Shown: piece by piece, positions 19,983 to 32,399 of the stretch | How the letters are laid out: every line of letters starts with the position of its first letter | Numbering within the stretch: position 1 is the first letter of the stretch | NCBI GenBank assembly: GCA_035771175.1 | Contig: CM069600.1 | Span: 8,455,729-8,519,728 of the forward strand | Source: Paratinospora sagittata | Taxonomy: Eukaryota; Streptophyta; Magnoliopsida; Ranunculales; Menispermaceae | Direction: 5' to 3' | DNA: 64,000 nt | Program-made: the position numbers and the translations under genes | The notes under the pieces: model-generated | The model's database searches: none | What the model was told of the DNA's origin: nothing | What the model saw: only the letters and a program-made list of their open reading frames with translations

Positions 19983-22390
19983 TGTTGGCCCAGTATTATA
20001 GTCCAAGAGGGGAGGTGAATTGGACTTTGCAAATTTTTGCGTTATCTTTCAGGTAATTAAACAAGTAAAGTGCGCAGTAGGTAATAGTTCAAATAACAAA
20101 TGTAGGAAAGATAAATGAACACATAGAATTTAGAGTGGTTTGGTTCCTCTTGAACCTACATCCACTACCCAATCATCACAATCAGGATTTCCCAATACAC
20201 TATTCGCTAGTCACTTACGGGCGTGATTAGAAACCGTTTATACTAACCAACACCAGGGCTTAGTTAGAAAGCCACAAACTAGCCTACACCAGGGCTTCGC
20301 TAGAAAGCCACACTTGTAACCAACTTACGGGCGTAGTTACGTGCTGTACAAAATATGGTAATGTCCCGAGTGACTTAATCAAGTCAACAATACATCAAGA
20401 TTACAAAATATATAGAGAAGTGTTCAATAAAACTCTCAACAATTTAAGCTTACAATCTTGAATGAGTCAACAATACTATTCCAACCACTATGATTTTAAA
20501 TGATGCAAAGTGTTGAAATAGTTTTTCTCAAATGCAATCGATTCAAATATATATGAAGTGAAACCGTGAATCGAATATGCACAACTATCAAGATATTTAT
20601 TCTAAACAATAATAAGTTTAAAGCACAAAAATCAATATACTATGATGATAAGAAAAAACTTGATGATTCTAAATGAATGTGTGATTAAGATCAAGAATCA
20701 AACAAATCAAGTATTAATCTAAAACTTAGATTCAATATAATATAACATTAATACATGAATTGATATCACAAGCTATTCATGAAACCACTAAACAAGGTAT
20801 TTTGTCATGAAGATCAAGATAGGGTTTCACAAATACAATGCAACACAAAATCAGTTTTAAAGATGATAATATAAGCACAAAACTGATTTGTATAAACCAA
20901 AATCAAAAGAATCTAGATATAAAAATGTATACTCCACTAGGTAATGTTGAAGCTCAAAGATTCTTCTTGTGTGATGTTGGATGAAAGAAATCGCGATCAA
21001 GACTCAATAGAAGGTGTAGATAACACACGAAACGTCTTGAACACTTGAACAAGATAAACTCTCAAGTTTCTAAAAGTTTTGAAAGATGTGAACAATTTTT
21101 TGGAAGTATGAATCAATTGATCAAATGTTGTTGAACTTTTGCTTTAAAAGAAGGTTTAAATCACTCAAGAACTTGTTGTTGGCTTGTAAAAATTCTGAGA
21201 CGAAAAATGTACAAGTTCTCCAAGTTTTGCAAAAGTTGCTCTTCAAATGAGCAAGTGTAATATTTATAGATAAACACCACACCGAGGCACAGGAACGCGT
21301 TCCTTAACAAGTGAGCTTGTTTCTGATTTGAAATCTGAAAAATCTTAGATATCCCTACAATTAAGGAACTCGTTTCTTACTTAAGGAGTGTGTTCCTCAA
21401 TATGTCCGTTGGGCATAGAAACGGGTTCCTTCAACAAGAACCACTGAATCTTCAAGTTATTCTTATTTTACCCTTGGCAATAGGAGAGTGTTCCTTCTTG
21501 AAGGAGCGCGTTCCTTTTCCTTGATCAGAAAAATTTTGACTCTCAGGAAAAGCCACAGGAGTGCATTCCTCTTACAAGGAACACGTCCCTAAAACCTTGA
21601 TAAAAAATTACTAAGTCTCGGGAAAATGCTCAGGAGCGCATTCCTTCTTAGAGGAGCGCGTTCAGTTACTAAGAAGTGAAATAAACTCAATTTTTTATCA
21701 TAATAGGTTTAGGACATTGTCAAATACATAGACTAACATTTTAAAATATTTTTGACAAGATTGAGGTACAATTAACATTGTTAAATGCGTGTAATTCGAT
21801 CGATTAAACCAATGATCAAAGCAATAAGAACAATACAAGTGAAATGATAAAACCATGGAAAGTTGATAGAATGAATGCATGTTAATCAGTAAACAACATA
21901 AGGGCGTTGCTAGACCGTCAGGGTCTTGATGTTTAAAAACGATCAGCGAGCTGATGTTTAATTAGTGTTCTGATAAATTTCTTAGTTGATTCAAAGAGGG
22001 CGCTACTAACAAAGTAAGCGTCCTGATGGATATGAACTTTTCAACCTTGAACATTATCAACGTCCTAATGTATCATCAACGTTCTGACTTACCAAGTCTA
22101 AGAGGGCGCTGCTGAGACATTAGCGACCTGATAAACACATCAGCGTCCTGATGGACACTATAAAATAGTTTTGAAATTTTTCAACATTTTAAAGCTCGAT
22201 TAAACATGATTGAACACTTGGTATTTTGAATCAAATCAAACATTGAAAATTCATTAAGTGATCAATAAAATCAACGAAAATACCTCAAAATCAAATTGAT
22301 TAAACCATGCAATTATGCATATTTTATAAATCTTGCGGGGAGTTATTTGAGCGAAAGTTTTACATTATAAGTGCTCAAAACTCGAAGCCT
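19983..22390 (-). repeat. Long SIRE/Maximus-like copia LTR J, minus orientation
   Basis: It starts TGTTGGCCCAG, followed by the typical end region (minus strand: 'aattcacctcccctcttgg'). At 20130-20180 it has the conserved copia LTR phrase around 'acctacatccactaccc'. Reversed, its 21900-22160 part matches 25100-25230 of LTR K over long runs, for example around 'cattaggacgttgataa'. The right edge (minus-strand 5' end) is not precisely definable and is set near 22390. It includes two arrays of palindromic modules, listed separately. Confidence 0.7.
21290..21670. repeat. Array of GGAACGCGTTCC-like inverted modules in LTR J
   Basis: About nine variants of 'aggaacgcgttcctt' occur, most in back-to-back pairs such as 'gagtgttccttcttgaaggagcg' (split around 21480-21515), at roughly 75-bp spacing (near 21291, 21364, 21384, 21418, 21483, 21501, 21556, 21577, 21632, 21652). 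Each module is itself near-palindromic and CpG-bearing. The function is unknown. Confidence 0.7.
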
Positions 22391-24519
22391 TGATCTTAAG
22401 TCTCACGAAGAATTAAAGGAAATCATCTGTGAGTGCACCATGTATACGATGAATTAAGTGAAGCGGCTCAGCCCTGTGCTGACGTACCTAGAGAAAAAGG
22501 GAGTTGACATCCCTGTCGCACCGCTACTCCCAATGTTCATCGGACCTAGAGCTTCCATGGGAAGTCTCTGCCTTCGCTTAAACAAATCTGCTCCGGACTC
22601 TTCTAGAAATGTTTAGAAATATCTCTTTGTCTTACCCAGTCATGCCAAATCAACAATTTTGAAGACTTTGTCTTTTTTTGACTTTTTGTTTAAACTCTTG
22701 TACATTACTCTTTTCAAATGTTAAAGTGATTAGATGTGTGTGTGAACATCCTGATTAGCTCTCTATATATCGTACATATTTAGCTTTGCACACTTCACAT
22801 CTTAACTATTGTTCTTCATCTTGATTGATTATGCTTTAATATTATGGTTGATTATTAAATTTCTGGAATGCTTAAATATGTGTGTGAAAATTCTATTTAA
22901 TACTCTTCTTCACTTAAACAATCAGCTGTGCACATCTCACTACTCAGTTGTTGCTCTTAACTTGCTTGGTTATGCTTAGCTATCTCGCCTGATTCTGTGA
23001 TTGCAAAATTATTTGTCTATCTCTGATACATAACTATTTTGCTTTCATGAACATGATTATCTATCATCATACTAATGATGTCTTGCTCATTGTTGATTCG
23101 AATATTTCTTGATATACAGTATCATGTTGAAATCTTATTATAACTAATGTTATTATCTTTGTGGTATTTTTCTTAAGGTTAATCACATATTTCATCGGTA
23201 TTTGTTCATAATCTGCATCATCTATTTGTGAGTATCTGGTTATATATTTGATTATCTGTTCATCTTGAACTCCATGTGGTATTTGATCATATTATTTTGA
23301 TATAGCTAGGTTGTGCTTAATAATTTATTTATGCCTTTGCCAGCTCATATCATGATCATGTTTACTTTAAATCATATCTATGCATGACTCATGAATATGC
23401 AAATGAATATAGGCCATGTACACAACTTCATATCCTACACCTATATCTCTTGAAGAGAAAATTGCCTATACTCATGATAATCATCTTTTGACATTCTCTT
23501 TTTATGGTTTCCTGACTTTGATGCATTTTCCTCATTTTACATCATAAGCATCAAATTCTTGAACATTTGATTTCTAATGATTGCATACGCTTCAAAATCA
23601 TTTTTCATTAGAATCAAACAATCTAGGTTATGCTTCAATTGAAATCATTTGCCAAGTATATAAATGAATATATGTTGTTGCTTGAATGATATCTATGAAA
23701 TCCAGCATATATTCAATATCTTTAGGCTTTGCTCTTCATCTTATATATCTCTATATGCCTAAACTATGGAAAGTCCACGACTTTCACTCTCCATGACATT
23801 GATGTTGCTCTTTAATATTAAATTTTGTATGCATCAATTGATTGTGATTTTTGATATCTAATAGATGTCATGTACTTCAAATTATATATTTTGCATCTTA
23901 TTAGAATCATGATAGCTAGGCTCATATTGAAACATTTTACCTTTGCTATAAGTATGTTATGCTTGATTATTTACAAATTTTAAAGCATATTATGTGTTAG
24001 TCTTGAATTGATTATCAAATTTATACTTTTGCCAAACACCAGGAGAATAATTGCCCATGTTTAAAAATTCTCTATGAATTCATCCTTCGGCAATTCTTTC
24101 TCATCCCCTATGACTACGATTCTCGGCTACGCTATTGTTTCAAAATCTTATAGCCTATGAATAAGTCAAACTATCTCTCGCTGTGCTTAACGACAAGATC
24201 TGCTTCTCACATGACTAACAGTATCGTAGACCTTATGCATTCTCATATACCTAACTATGACACGACGTCATAAATCATCTTGAAAATGAATGCACAAAGT
24301 AAGTGGGAGTCTCCATGTAAGGCGGAGCTTTGCTACTCTACTACGTCACAAGGGGAGATCTAAGTTTCTTCTTTTCACTTTTTTTATCATGTGAAAGGGG
24401 GAGAAGAAAAATAAGAGAATTACATGGGGGAAAAGAAAAACATTGATTTTTTTGCTATCTTTTTACTTAAAGTGTGCTTAATTTTTCGATTTGTTTGCCA
24501 TCATTAGAAAGGGGGAGAT
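22391..24519 (+). other. SIRE-like 3' internal region, largely non-coding
   Basis: This segment precedes a polypurine tract (AAAGGGGGAGATT, about 24508-24520). At 22458-22614 there is one balanced-composition frame of about 52 codons containing YLEKKGVDIPVAPLLPMFIG and ending in a stop. The rest is T-rich sequence with recurring 'ttgattatctg'-type phrases and short purine runs ('aagggggagaag' near 24397), as in the long 3' leader of SIRE/Maximus elements. The coding scrap may be the end of the env-like or another late frame; it is not recognised with certainty. Confidence 0.5.
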
Positions 24520-25114
24520 TTTTGACCTAAGCGGTACATCACCTAGCTCGTCTCTAAGTATACTTGATGAAGTATATTTTGACGATCACAAACAAAAAAA
24601 AATTCAGTGCTAACGAGCTTTAATCAAGAACCTATCTCAGCACCTCAGGAAAGCAAAAAGTCAAAAAATCATTCAATCAAGGAACTCAAGGTCATATCAA
24701 ACGTTCAAGATCGTTTCAATCAAAAGACCTCAAAGATCATATCATGATTTCAAGATCACACCACACGAGCGATTCGATCAAGTGCTTCAAGACTACATCA
24801 TTCAATAAACATTCACGAAATTCTACTCAAGCATGAAGTTTTTATTGAAGATCTCATAATGAAGAGTTGGATTTAAAGATTATGAGAAATATGAGAAATA
24901 CATAGTATTTAAGGTATATCTTTCTCTAACCGATTTTGCTCAAACGTTTTTCAAAACCATGCACAAATCACTTGCATATTTGCATGTTTTGAGCATGCGC
25001 TTTACGATATTTCAAATGATTTAATTTTTTATGTTTAATTTAAAATTTATCGAGTTTTTATTCACATTCATCGTATTCTTAATCGCAAGTCAAAACTACT
25101 TTTCAAGAGTCTTT

Positions 25115-25810
25115 CAGGACGCTAATGATTTAGCAGCGCTCTCCTGATCTTGATAAGTCAAGACGTTGATGATTCATTAGGACGTTGATAACATTCAAGG
25201 TTGAATTGAACTGATTCATCAGGACGCTTACTTGTAAGTAATTGTCTCCCTTTAGTCAATCTCTGAAGTTGTCAGGACGCTGACTCAGCATCAGCTTACT
25301 GAAAGATTTCGAAGTTCTTCAAAGAATTTATCTTTGAGGATGTTGATAGTTATAAGTTGGATAAACTATCAGGACGCTACCTAGATAGGATCCCACATCT
25401 TTGGAAACCAACTTAATAACTTTCAGGACACTGATTTTCCTTCACCTCACTTGGTTTAGTTTCAAATATTTTGAAATAACAAGATGCTTACATAGGTGTA
25501 GCGCCCTTGTGCTTTATATTTTAAAAGGTAGGACGCTTACTCAGAAAAGTAGCTCTCTCATGTACTTAATTATTTTGAAACAAAGCAGGATGCTAACTGT
25601 GCATTAGCACCCTCAGGGTTTAGTCATTTATGTCGCAAAGTAAGTCAGGGCGCTCATGAATTAGTGGCGCCCTCACTTCACTATTCAATAGGACGCTTAC
25701 ACATAATGAGCGCCCTCAAGGAACAAAACGACAAAGTTGATATTATGCGTCAGGAGGTTGATTACGGAATCAAGACGTTAATTCAACAACCATCACCGTT
25801 CTAACAAGTA
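25115..25810 (+). repeat. Array of 'caggacgctNa...tNagcgccctc' inverted modules in LTR K
   Basis: About ten modules, each about 33 bp, pair a 'ggacgct' half with an 'agcgccctc' half around a short variable centre. Examples are near 25118, 25274, 25480-25510, 25533, 25588, 25647 and 25690. Spacing is roughly 60-75 bp. Related modules occur inverted in LTR J at 21900-22160. Confidence 0.7.
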
Positions 25811-26811
25811 CACTAAATCAATCTACTTTTTCAGAACGGATCTTTGCACAGAATTCTTTTAAGATTAATCAGAGACTTTCTCTGATACATGAATAGAGTT
25901 TTCTAAAACTTTCCTTATTCATGTAATCTGAAAAGAACCAGAATGTTAGTAAAAATTGCAGTTGCCATTTTCATATAACATTCTAGCCATTGTGTGTAAA
26001 CATTCACACTGTATTTGAATTTCAAATGTCTAATGGTTATTATCTGCTAAGTCTATAAATACCAACACTTTGAATCAAACAATTTGCCGATAATTTTTAT
26101 TGTGCCAAAAACTTTTTGAATGTTAGTCGTTATTCAATCTTTCAAAAGTTTTCAAATGTTCTAAGTTTTCAAAGTACTCTTCACTGATACTTTACTTAGT
26201 CAAAAGATTTTCATATTGAGCTTCAATTATATTCAATCTTTGAAAATCTATTTTGAACTGGTTTCCACTCAAATTCTCAGCGTGGATTTATACTTAACAT
26301 CAATCATGTTGATGAAGGAATTTGAGAAATAGTTCATGAGAGATACTGTTGTACTTGATTTTATATCTTAAGTGTTGTATTGAACTATATCAGTAGTAGT
26401 GTTAACTACTGCACCATAAGTTTTTACTTATACATTTTATCTATTTTGAAAATTGTCTGTGTCTGTATATTTACACTGGTCCTGCATTTTCAACTTCAAT
26501 GTGTTAATGGTATCGTAATGCTTTCAAAGAAGCACTTAATTAATTTACATATCATTCACTTTTTTTGAAACTGCACTTGAGCAATACAGAACATTGAAAG
26601 GTAAAAGATTGTAAGTGTATGTCTCTTAGCATTACGTATTCAAATTTATATATCTTTGTAATATTATGTATATGAGATTAATTATAAAGTGTTCTACTCA
26701 GTTAGAACCAACATTATTTTGTGTTGTAATGCTGGTGTGTTTCTGGATTGAAACAACCAGGACAAGGAAATGTAGTTCACTTGATGATTTCAAGGTAAAA
26801 TCATGTTAAGG

Positions 26812-27130
26812 TTCATCCTCACCTGTAAGTAGGAAAATCGGTTCATCCTTACCCCGTAAAAGGATAGGTTTGTCCTTAACCTGCAAAAGGATAAGTTATC
26901 TCTAAACCTGTAAAAGAGAAACGGTTCTTCCTTATCCCATAAAAGGAAAACGGTTCTTCCTTATCTCGTAAAAGGAAAACGGTTCTTTCTTATCCCGTAA
27001 CAGGAACGTGGGTTTTTTCTCATCTCGAAAAAAGGAAATGCGGTTCATTCTTAGCCTACAAAAGGATTCGTTTGCCTTGAACCTGTAAAAAGACATGTAT
27101 AACAGTTTGGTTCTCACCCGTAAGAGAATC
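26812..27130 (+). repeat. Tandem array of about 31-bp 'ggttcttccttatcccgtaa' units
   Basis: About ten imperfect copies of a unit built on 'cggttcttccttatc', 'cgtaaaagga', run up to the conserved LTR segment at 27140. Units at 26933-27000 are nearly identical. The minus-strand LTR fragment at 19500-19600 has related phrases. Confidence 0.75.
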
Positions 27131-27347
27131 AGTTAGTGGATTGAGAAAATCCTAATCGGGAGATTAGGTAGTGGACGTAGGCTTGGCCGAACCACTATAA
27201 ATTCTAGTGTGCTTTAAGTTATGTATTTTACTTTACGGTTAATATGTGCATTTAATTCTAATGTATCAATTTATATCACTAAGTCATTGGAAAAGTTTTT
27301 AAATTGATCATCACACCTAATTCATCCCCCTCTTGGGTGCACCAACA

Positions 27348-28120
27348 TAAGCTTCACAAGGTTTTGTATGGTCTCAAACAAGCTCCTCGAGCTTGGTTTG
27401 AGAAACTTGCAACTACTTTGGCGTCTTTTGGATTTCAACCTACTAAGTTGAATTAGTTTTTGTTTGTGAGAATTACTCCGCTCATTCTACATTTATTCTT
27501 GTGTGTGGCTGATATCCATGTAACTGGTGGTGATGCTTTTGTGGTTGCTAGTCTCATTACTCAACTTCATTAGATTTTTGTACTCAAGGACTTAGGTGAT
27601 CTGAATTTCTTTTTTGGTATTCAAGTTCATAAACATCTAAGGGGCTGATTTTGTCTCAGTATAAGTAATATATATATATTGTGTCGTGTTAAAATGCAAT
27701 TTGCAACAGTATTTCAACTCCAATGACAATTTGATTTCATGGCAATCTAAAAAGTAACATATTGTGTCTCGTTCTAGCACAGATGTTGAATATAGGAGTT
27801 TTCCATTACTAGTTGCTGAGATTCAATTTATAATTTCAGAACTTCAAATCACATTGTCTTCCAAGCTTGTTATTTGGTGTGATAACCTTAGTACAGGTCA
27901 GCTTGCTGCAAAACCTATTTTGCATGCTCGTACTAAGCATCTTGAAATTGATCATTATTTTGTGCGTGAGAAGGTTCTCCGACAGTTTATTGATGTTAAG
28001 CACATTCTTAGTTTTAATCAAACTGTTGACATCCTCACTAAAGCACTTTCTAGCTTTAGGTTCTTGTTGTTAAGATCCAAACTTAGTGTCAATTCTTCTC
28101 CTCTGAGTTTGAGGGGAGGA
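27348..28120 (+). pseudogene. Element N: plus-strand copia RT/RNase H remnant
   Basis: At 27350-27650 the RT reads [20 protein letters not shown], then diverged sequence and LKDLGDLNFFFGIQVHKH, with stops and no intact YVDD (VADIHVT at that place). After a deletion, RNase H follows at 27743-28135 (VSRSSTDVEYRSF, VIWCDNLSTGQLAAKPILHA, RTKHLEIDHYFVREKVL, VDILTKALS) and is open for 123 codons. It ends with a polypurine tract GAGGGGAGGA at 28111-28120. It is not functional. Integrase and gag are absent to the left, where LTR K begins. Confidence 0.85.
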
Positions 28121-28800
28121 TGTCAAGGTAGTTGAGAATGACAGTTTTGACAGTTGTAATGTTAGTTATCAGACAACTGACTAAGCTGGAAATTTTGATA
28201 GTTGAAAAACTTAAGCATGTATGTTTTGAAAAATCTTATACAAATGTGATTTTGATAAAACTAGTGCAAATTCAAAAAAACATATGTAAACATAATTTAT
28301 TTAACTTGAAAACACTCCAAAAAGTAGACCGAAAGCTAAGTTCTAAAATTAGGTCTAAAATATAATTATTTTTTTTTGACAAAAAAAAAATGATACAATT
28401 TTATATAGATAGAGACAATAATACTTTTGCCACGTATACATGTTTGTTTTTGAATAAAGATGTGAAGAAAAAGTCATTAATTTCATGTTTTTCATGCCAA
28501 TAAGCTTTTTCATACAAATATCTGAACTCAAGAAAAGAAAGAGATAAAGGCATGTCCACTTTGGAATTCTTATTAGGTGACCATCTTAATTAGAAGGTTC
28601 TAATTGAAGAGATTCATCCACATGTGCGATTACCATTTGATAATAACAATTGAAAGCCCCTCCAAAAATTCAAACTATATTTTACTTTTTGTGTAATACT
28701 TTGAGCCGTTTAACCTATAATTTCAACTTTTAATAGATTAGTATTTGTATAAAATAGCAATAACATGCATTTAAGTAAGTTTTATAAATGTAAACGTTGG
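28121..28800 (+). repeat. Start of the 3' LTR of element N and AT-rich flank
   Basis: TGTCAAGGTAGTTGAG directly follows the polypurine tract and is the expected 3' LTR start. The right end of the LTR cannot be set. No gene is visible before 28800. Confidence 0.5.
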
Positions 28801-28950
28801 CTAACTTTAATGGTGTGTATCCGAACCCTTTGACTCAAAGTCAAAAGTTCGCCTTTTTGACTCTACTGAAGGGTCTCGGGTTCTTCTGCAGTGCTAGTAT
28901 TCTCTAACTTTGTGTCAGTACTCAATAAAATAAAAAAATAAAATAAAAAG
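28797..28950 (+). mobile_element. tRNA-derived SINE-like element
   Basis: A B-box-like 'caaaagttcgcc' at about 28841 is preceded by an A-box-like stretch and followed by 'gtgtcagtactcaataaaat' and an A-rich tail. A related arrangement is at 29735-30020. Target duplications were not found. Confidence 0.45.
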
Positions 28951-31470
28951 TATGCTATATAAATTTTCTGCTACTCACTAAAAGAATAAATGTATCTAGT
29001 TTTATTTGGTGATATTACTTGTCTACTTGAATCTTTTGTATATATATATATATGAAATTATTATCAATTTTTTCTTTTATAGGAAATTGATTTTTAACAT
29101 TTTAAAGTCTGTTTTTGGAAGCAAATTATATATGTTGGTCAATGAATAAGTGCTCAAATTGAGATATTTCAAATAATTTATAATGTTATAAAGGTTCCAA
29201 TTTAACTTTGCATGTACTTAGTTCCTATTTTAACCTTAAAATCTCTATTTTTTTTCTCTAATTTTGGCCTTAATTTACATTTTAAAATAAATAAGATATA
29301 TTTACTTTTTCATTCTCATTAAGTTGCATTTACATTTGTAAAAAAAAAAAAACTTGTCATTAATATTTATATATAATACTAATTAATATTTCATTTTATT
29401 TCATGGCTTCAAAAAAAAATTATTTCATTTTATTTCCATTTGGTTAATATATAGGATAGGTTATAATCAAAATATAAAATTGAATAAAAACTCTCTAGAA
29501 AAAATAGAAAATTATTCTAGCACATGCACCACACATGCCATAGATTAATATTTAGTACTTTTGCTTTTGTACTAATTCTATAACTAATAAATTAATATGT
29601 AAAATTGTAAAAGAAAAACTCTCATAAAAAAAATATATATGTAAAAGTATAATTTGCACGTGTAACAAACATATTGGCTATGTCTTATAACCACCTCACG
29701 GTACACTCTCATCCTACACTAAAAACAAACCGTTAAAAATAAATGTTTACTAGCTTTAACAGTATACATACAAACCTCTTCACTCGAAGTCGGAAGTTCG
29801 ATTCTCTCTTCTTGTAAATAAGTAAGAATTTTTTCTCCTTTAATAAAAGTAAGAACGGGATCATGATATGTAGTTCGTATGATCCTCATCTGGGTCTTAT
29901 ATATCTTTTTTCGTTATGCTCGTCTTTTTGACATTACTAGAAGGTTCTAGCTTCTTTAGACACTGAGTTAACATCTTCTAATTTTATATTTGCACTCAAA
30001 AAACATAAAAAAAAATAAATAAATAAGAAAAAGCTTAAGAAGAAGACCTAATTTGCACCAATTTTGCATCACCCAATAAATTACTTCCACTTCATCAAAA
30101 GTCTAATTCTTGTAATTTAGACTTGCTTTCAATATATATTTATGTTTGTATCTGTTGAACTAGGAAAAGTTGTCTTTATGCTTGATCTTAGTCCCATTTG
30201 CTAAAACTATTATTATTTTAATTTTTTAAATGTTAATTAATCATTGATTTTATGACACGTCTCACCTTATTCAAAGGGTCATTATGCACGAACTTTCGGG
30301 CATGATCACATATAAGTCTTTAATGTCGGTGCTTTCTACTTTCTAGCTAGTCAACCTTGCATCAACTCAATACTTTCTTGTCACATCAACTAATTAAAGA
30401 GAAATTCTTTTATTATTATAATTATATATTTATTATCATTGTTATTATATCTTAGTAAAAAACGACAAAGATTTAACTTAGTAATGATACTTTCACTTCT
30501 TTATCTTAGTTTTATATTATTCTTTTATTTTATTTTATTTTGTCATCGATGTTGTAATCACACTCGGTTACAGAAGTATTGAACGGCTCTTCTTAAATAG
30601 ACATAATTAAAATGAGCACGAATTTTAATACTGAGATCACCACCCTTTAACTCTCTTTAGCACAGACTCTCAACTATTTACATTATAACACCTTGGATAT
30701 TAGTTTTATATTATTCATCGATATAATCTATAGTATCTTTACTAATATATGTGTATATATGTACACATGGTTTGTTTGTTTTTTTTTTTTTTTAGTATAA
30801 TAGACTCAAAAGTAATTCAATATATCCTTTTGAGATCCCACAAACACAGTTTTATCTATATTATTTTACTTTAATTACTTAAATTAATTTTTAATATTAA
30901 CTACTATTATTGTAAATTAAGTAAAAAAATGAACTCAACTAATCTACCAAGCACAAAAGTTTGTTGCTTTAGTTTTTACTTGAAACCTATAAAAGAGTAC
31001 TATTTGAATGATAATAAAACTGAGTTTTCAATGAGTTTTCTACGCCATAAATTTTATGGAGAATCATCTATACTTAAACTATAGAAGATATAATTAATTT
31101 TAAGACATCACAGTAATTAAATTCAAGTTAATTTCTTAATTACATGTTAGATCACTGTGATATGAATCATATATACTTAATTAGTTATATAAACTATTAC
31201 ATAAATCTTAAGAATAAATACATGCAAGCTTATCTCACAATAACATTTAAAAGATTAGCTATTGGTCCCACTAGCTAGCATCTTTTAAAAAGAAAGCATA
31301 TATAGAAGATATTTGTACATAGTTTTGATTAGTCACACAAGATATTATTCTTTGAAAAACAATGTTAACCGAAAGCAAGAATAGAAAATGACACTTCATC
31401 ACCCACCAAACGTCCTTTTCTTCTCAAATTCAAACATACAAAAAAATATAATTAAAAAAAAATTAAAATA

Positions 31471-31518
<48 letters not shown>

Positions 31519-31689
31519 AATGATATATTGGCCTAGAACAATTTTTTTAAAATAAAAATATTTTTAAAAGTATTTGATAATATTTACTTTTACTTTAACT
31601 GTAACTTCTTTTAAATATGTTTTTAGTAAGAGTACATTTCAAAAAAAATACTTAAAAAATAAAAAAATAAAAAACTCTCCCCAAACAGA
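28951..31689. other. AT-rich intergenic DNA
   Basis: No host gene is visible. It contains another SINE-like segment at 29735-30020 with a B-box-like 'ggaagttcgattctc' near 29792 and an A-rich end, an AT run near 29040 and (AAT)n at 31467-31510. Otherwise there are low-complexity runs only. Confidence 0.5.
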
Positions 31690-32060
31690 AAAGAAAGTGA
31701 GAGAACCCCGGGGTCTTGTGTTGTTAGTGTTGTTCTTCTATGCTGACAAAAATAACATCAGCCGTTGTTCCTGTTAAGGCCCTCAAACACTGACGCGTGT
31801 CCACCAAAGAAATGATTGTTGAGAAAGTGAGAGAAACGCGGGGTCACCAAATGCCGACAAAAAAGCGGTGTGAGATAAGTGTTTGACGGCGTTCGCTAAA
31901 GTCCGACACCTGTACACGCGTATACGTTCGTCGCTGCCACCTATCGTCACCAGATCACCACGTGTACAGGTAAAACTTGACTGGAACTCTCGTTGACTCG
32001 TCACTATCTTTACTTTGATTTCAGGTGGTTTTGGCCTTACCAACAACTCAAATTCCATTC
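31690..32060. other. Higher-GC island with promoter-type motifs, no gene assigned
   Basis: Amid very AT-rich DNA this stretch is rich in CpG, with 'gacgcgtgtcc', two similar 'gtgagagaa...cggggtc' phrases about 120 bp apart (31698, 31827), 'tgccgacaa', and 'cacgtgtac' (ABRE/G-box core) near 31960. The minus frame 31783-32058 has no recognisable domain. It could be a promoter remnant or a small unclassified transposon end. Confidence 0.35.
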
Positions 32061-32104
32061 AACTACTTTCACCTTTTCGAACTTTCCACGTCTAATTTTG
32101 AAAA

Positions 32105-32107
<3 letters not shown>

Positions 32108-32137
<30 letters not shown>
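32108..32137 (+). repeat. (TTA)n microsatellite
   Basis: A run of about ten TTA/ATT triplets. Confidence 0.9.
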
Positions 32138-32140
<3 letters not shown>

Positions 32141-32399
32141 TTTAACTTATTTATTGAAGATGGTTTGTGGTTGGCCCATGACATGCATGGTTAGGTGCAT
32201 TCATTGGCTAAGTGGCAAGTGGGCGTGGTGGTTACGTACTAAGTGGTCCTTAGCTAATCAAGGTTTGGACACAAGGAGAGAGATTATCAAAGACATTATA
32301 AGATACGTAAAGATATTTGTTGTGGATTCCTTGAAAATAATATATGCTTGAAGTAATACATTTATTGGTATGCCATGTGTTGAGTTGTTGTTGTTCGCT

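Larger units (their letters stand above)
24520..27347 (+). repeat. Long SIRE/Maximus-like copia LTR K, plus orientation
   Basis: It follows the polypurine tract directly and ends in 'aattcatccccctcttgggt...accaaca' at 27347. The region at 27160-27230 has 'gtagtggacgtaggcttgg' and 'ccactataaattc', the conserved 3' part of copia LTRs. It is the inverted relative of LTR J. About 2.8 kb is long for an LTR. It holds two internal repeat arrays. It abuts copia RT at 27348, into which it appears to be inserted. Confidence 0.75.
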
